From contig NZ_PXXO01000003.1 of assembly GCF_003011885.1 (NCBI RefSeq), positions 1-64,000 on the forward strand: DNA of 64,000 bases, written 5' to 3'. Position numbers and translations under genes: made by a program. The notes beneath the pieces were generated by a model. That model was not told where the DNA came from and did no database searches. It was given only the letters and a program-made list of their open reading frames with translations. Below, piece after piece: positions 61,901 to 64,000 of this stretch (position 1 is the first letter of the stretch; each line of letters begins with the position of its first letter). The stretch comes from Cyanobium usitatum str. Tous (GTDB taxonomy: Bacteria > Cyanobacteriota > Cyanobacteriia > PCC-6307 > Cyanobiaceae).

Positions 61901-62692
61901 ATGAGCACCACCGTCTTCTCCCCAGACCAGATCGCTGCCCTTTCAGCTCCACTCGATCGCGCCAAGGTCAAGCAGCGCGAGCAGGGCCGCGCCAAGGTTT
62001 CCTATCTGGAGGGCTGGCAAGCAATCGCAGAAGCCAACCGTATCTTTGGATTTGACGGCTGGCAGCGCGAAACGATTGCCGTGCAGTGCGTCGCTGAGCG
62101 GGAGCGCACCCTCGGCAGTAGCAACCGCGCCGGCTGGGGCGTTACCTACACCGCCCGCGTTCGCATCTGCGTTGGCGCAGATGCGGCAAGCCAAGTCATC
62201 CGTGAAGGCAGCGGCGCCGGCCACGGCATCGACGCCGATTTGGGCCAGGCCCATGAATCGGCCCTCAAGGAGGCCGAAACCGACGCCATGAAGCGCGCCT
62301 TGATGACCTTTGGCAATCCGTTCGGCCTGGCGCTCTACGACAAGCAGCAGCGGGAGGTCACCAGCTCCACCGCTCCCACGTCCTCCCGCCACGTACCGGC
62401 AGCTCAGCGCAACAGTGCCGCTGCCGAGCCCATGGCAGAGGTGGGCCTGGAGCCCCTCGATCCAGCCACCGTCCAGAAGATCCTGGCCACCGTGCGGGGA
62501 TTGCCCCGCCCGGCTCTGGAGGGCTTCACCAAGGCATTCCGTAAGCGGTTCCAGGTGCCGCCTGATGCTCCCTCGATCGCCGACCGGATCTGCCAGCGGC
62601 GGCACCACGACTGGATCGAGACGTTTCTCGTGTCGCACACCGCCGACAGGCATCCCGCGGTAGCGGCTGGAGCTGCGTCAGAGGCCAGATGA
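61901..62692 (+). CDS. Rad52/Rad22-family single-strand annealing protein
   Basis: This 263-residue recombination mediator anneals complementary DNA strands. The Rad52 core is clear: YLEGWQAIAEANRIFGFDGW, then GWGVTYTARVRI, GSGAGHGID, AHESALKEAETDAMKRALM and FGNPFGLALYD. A less conserved C-terminal segment (about 195-255) may bind partners. The start is ATG 61901; an in-frame extension upstream lies inside the Gp157 gene. Such proteins belong to phage and integrative-element recombination modules. Confidence 0.9.
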   Translation: MSTTVFSPDQIAALSAPLDRAKVKQREQGRAKVSYLEGWQAIAEANRIFGFDGWQRETIAVQCVAERERTLGSSNRAGWGVTYTARVRICVGADAASQVIREGSGAGHGIDADLGQAHESALKEAETDAMKRALMTFGNPFGLALYDKQQREVTSSTAPTSSRHVPAAQRNSAAAEPMAEVGLEPLDPATVQKILATVRGLPRPALEGFTKAFRKRFQVPPDAPSIADRICQRRHHDWIETFLVSHTADRHPAVAAGAASEAR

Positions 62693-62744
62693 GCGGATCC
62701 GAAGTGGATCCACCTCATTGGGCTATGGGTGTAGACGGGACCGG

Positions 62745-63668
62745 TCAGCTCCAGATCTGTTGCTCTTGCCAGCCCACAGGGCAGCCCATGGCTGCTTGCT
62801 GCTCGCTTGGCATTGGTGAAATGACTTTCGCCATGCGCGAGGGCCAGGTGCTGAGAGGCGCAACCTTGCGCACGATGATGGCCATCACGACAAGGTAGTT
62901 GTACAGATTCTTGGATGGCTGGACGCCTTCTTCGTCAACATCATCCAGCACAAGGAGGTGCTGGAGCTTCTTTATCTTCGGGAGCCGCTTGACGATGAGA
63001 CGGTTCCAGAGCCGGCCGTGGTGGGCGCTGATATTTCTGAGCAGATTCAGGGAGTGCAAGACACCATTCAGCACCTGGGCCGTCGGCATTCCCAGGGATC
63101 GCGCCACCTTGGTCTTGCTGTCCAGCTCTGTTGCAGCAATCCAGACGCGCAGCGTGCCAAGGGAAATCAGCTCCGTCATTGCCCAGATCGGGGGAAGCTC
63201 GGGCTCTGAGTAGGTCTGCTGGTAATGAATCACGAAGGTTTCATTGCTTTGCTGCAGCTGATCACGCAGCTGCTTGATCTGTTTTTCGTGATTAAAGTCA
63301 GGCCTAAATAGCTGCTGCTCAAGGTAAGAGTGGGGGCCATGCTTGATGCTCAGCTCTTGAACCCAAGCTGATCTGGCGGCGATTTCGATTCGCTCAATGG
63401 CGTCAATCACCAGCAACCGAATCAGACGGTCCCTGTCATAGAGCTCAATCACCTGCTCAAAACTGGAGCCAGGCTTGAAACGATGGCTTCTGGTCTCCCC
63501 TAGAGCTGGAGGTTCTTCAAAAAACAGCCAATACGCGCTCAAGCGGTAGTAGCCGATCAGTTCGAGAGCATTCAGCGCTAGGTCGTCTGACCCAACCAGC
63601 AGACCTCGATCGCGTAACTGCTTGAGCTGGTCTGGAATGTTCAGCGGAGGCTTGGAATACCTCAACAA
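62745..63668 (-). CDS. Abi-family (AbiD/F, Abi_2) abortive-infection-like protein
   Basis: This 307-residue protein matches the Abi_2 family: SKPPLNIPDQLKQLRDRGL at the start, IGYYRLSAYWLFF, then FEQVIELYDRDRLIRLLVIDAIERIEIAARSAW in parts. The HEPN-type motif RNISAHHGRLWN (R-N-x3-H) near residue 215 is a likely RNase centre. It begins at TTG 63668 and opposes the recombination genes. Its GC content is lower than theirs, in keeping with separate acquisition. A role in phage defence follows from the family, not from data here. Confidence 0.88.
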   Translation of the reverse strand: MLRYSKPPLNIPDQLKQLRDRGLLVGSDDLALNALELIGYYRLSAYWLFFEEPPALGETRSHRFKPGSSFEQVIELYDRDRLIRLLVIDAIERIEIAARSAWVQELSIKHGPHSYLEQQLFRPDFNHEKQIKQLRDQLQQSNETFVIHYQQTYSEPELPPIWAMTELISLGTLRVWIAATELDSKTKVARSLGMPTAQVLNGVLHSLNLLRNISAHHGRLWNRLIVKRLPKIKKLQHLLVLDDVDEEGVQPSKNLYNYLVVMAIIVRKVAPLSTWPSRMAKVISPMPSEQQAAMGCPVGWQEQQIWS

Positions 63669-63848
63669 ACGTCCGCTGGGAAGAGTGACCCCCCTGTTTG
63701 GGCATGCCGGGAGCCGGCAGAGGCCTGGAGGGTGTTGCTCTCAAAAAAATAGCAGGTGGGTCAACCGTCGTGAGATCGGCCCAGCAAAACCGCGGCAGCC
63801 AGACGATTGGAGGCGTGCTAGTACGGATGTACGCATCAAGAGTGGTTC

Positions 63849-64000
63849 ATGGGTGTCTCTCTCCCCCGGTCAATGGAGCTGACTGCAAGGCTCGAAACCT
63901 CTGTTGAGGAGTGGCCGTACCTCGATGGGGACGTGCTGGTGAAGACCCGCAGCCGCAAGGTCTGCATGACCTGCCACTGGTTCCGGCACCACGCCGGTGC
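63849..64000 (+). CDS. Partial gene running off the window, unknown
   Basis: An open frame starts at ATG 63849 (or ATG 63873) and is still open at the end. It encodes MELTARLETSVEEWPYLDGD and then RKVCMTCHWFRHHAG, with one CxxC that could be part of a zinc ribbon. The 180 bases between it and the divergent Abi gene hold no gene. Too little is visible for a function. Confidence 0.4.
   Translation, partial: MGVSLPRSMELTARLETSVEEWPYLDGDVLVKTRSRKVCMTCHWFRHHAG

Overview
The window is high-GC cyanobacterial chromosome. psaE (photosystem I), the order der-cbiQ-pipX-pipY-sepF-proC, a bidirectional Hox hydrogenase and several cyanobacteria-only DUF families (DUF1823, DUF3086, DUF3119) point to a picocyanobacterium of the Synechococcus/Cyanobium type, probably freshwater or brackish. 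The genus is inferred, not proven.

Layout. 0.1-5.7 kb: one rRNA operon on the plus strand (16S, tRNA-Ile, tRNA-Ala, 23S, 5S) with a terminator. 5.8-8.8 kb: minus-strand genes for a CaMKII-AD/SnoaL-like protein, a fused methionine-salvage enzyme MtnBC, MutM and PsaE. 8.9-33.7 kb: core chromosome with RecQ, a LysM protein, an aldehyde dehydrogenase, tRNA-Thr/Tyr, AroQ, MiaE, a CDF metal transporter, GAF-HD-GYP, MtnD, CobI, Dus, the der-to-proC cluster, PlsY, an MlaE-type permease, an MFS transporter, tRNA-Gly, GlgX and HU. 33.7-35.5 kb: gluQ and three small genes.

35.4-53.2 kb is the centrepiece, a plus-strand hydrogenase supercluster: hoxEFUYHW, an exported beta-carbonic anhydrase, hypA, a broken SDR gene, hypB, hypF, hypC, pyruvate:ferredoxin oxidoreductase (nifJ), a dihydroorotate-dehydrogenase-like flavoprotein, hypD and hypE. 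Most neighbours overlap by four bases (ATGA/GTGA). The set contains the [NiFe] enzyme, its diaphorase, its protease, all six Hyp factors and the enzyme that makes low-potential electrons from pyruvate, so it reads as a dark-fermentation H2 module. The carbonic anhydrase block sits between hoxW and hypA, and a relic of the hypA start remains directly behind hoxW.

53.2-59.6 kb: a LuxR-type regulator, small conserved genes, two LysR-like paralogues with shortened DNA-binding regions, a DUF6880 protein and a Fic protein. At 59.7 kb lies the 3' half of a tRNA gene (best guess Arg-TCT), broken at the anticodon loop and oriented so that foreign DNA should lie to its right. That DNA carries a DUF2493/SLOG protein, a Gp157-like protein, a Rad52-family annealing protein and an Abi-family protein, and runs off the window. 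It is best read as one end of an integrated mobile element.

Four genes (gluQ, the SDR, nifJ and a 57-residue gene at 54.9 kb) are each out of frame by one base in a C/G run of four to six. This pattern fits homopolymer sequencing error better than four independent gene deaths, so those genes should be treated as possibly intact.
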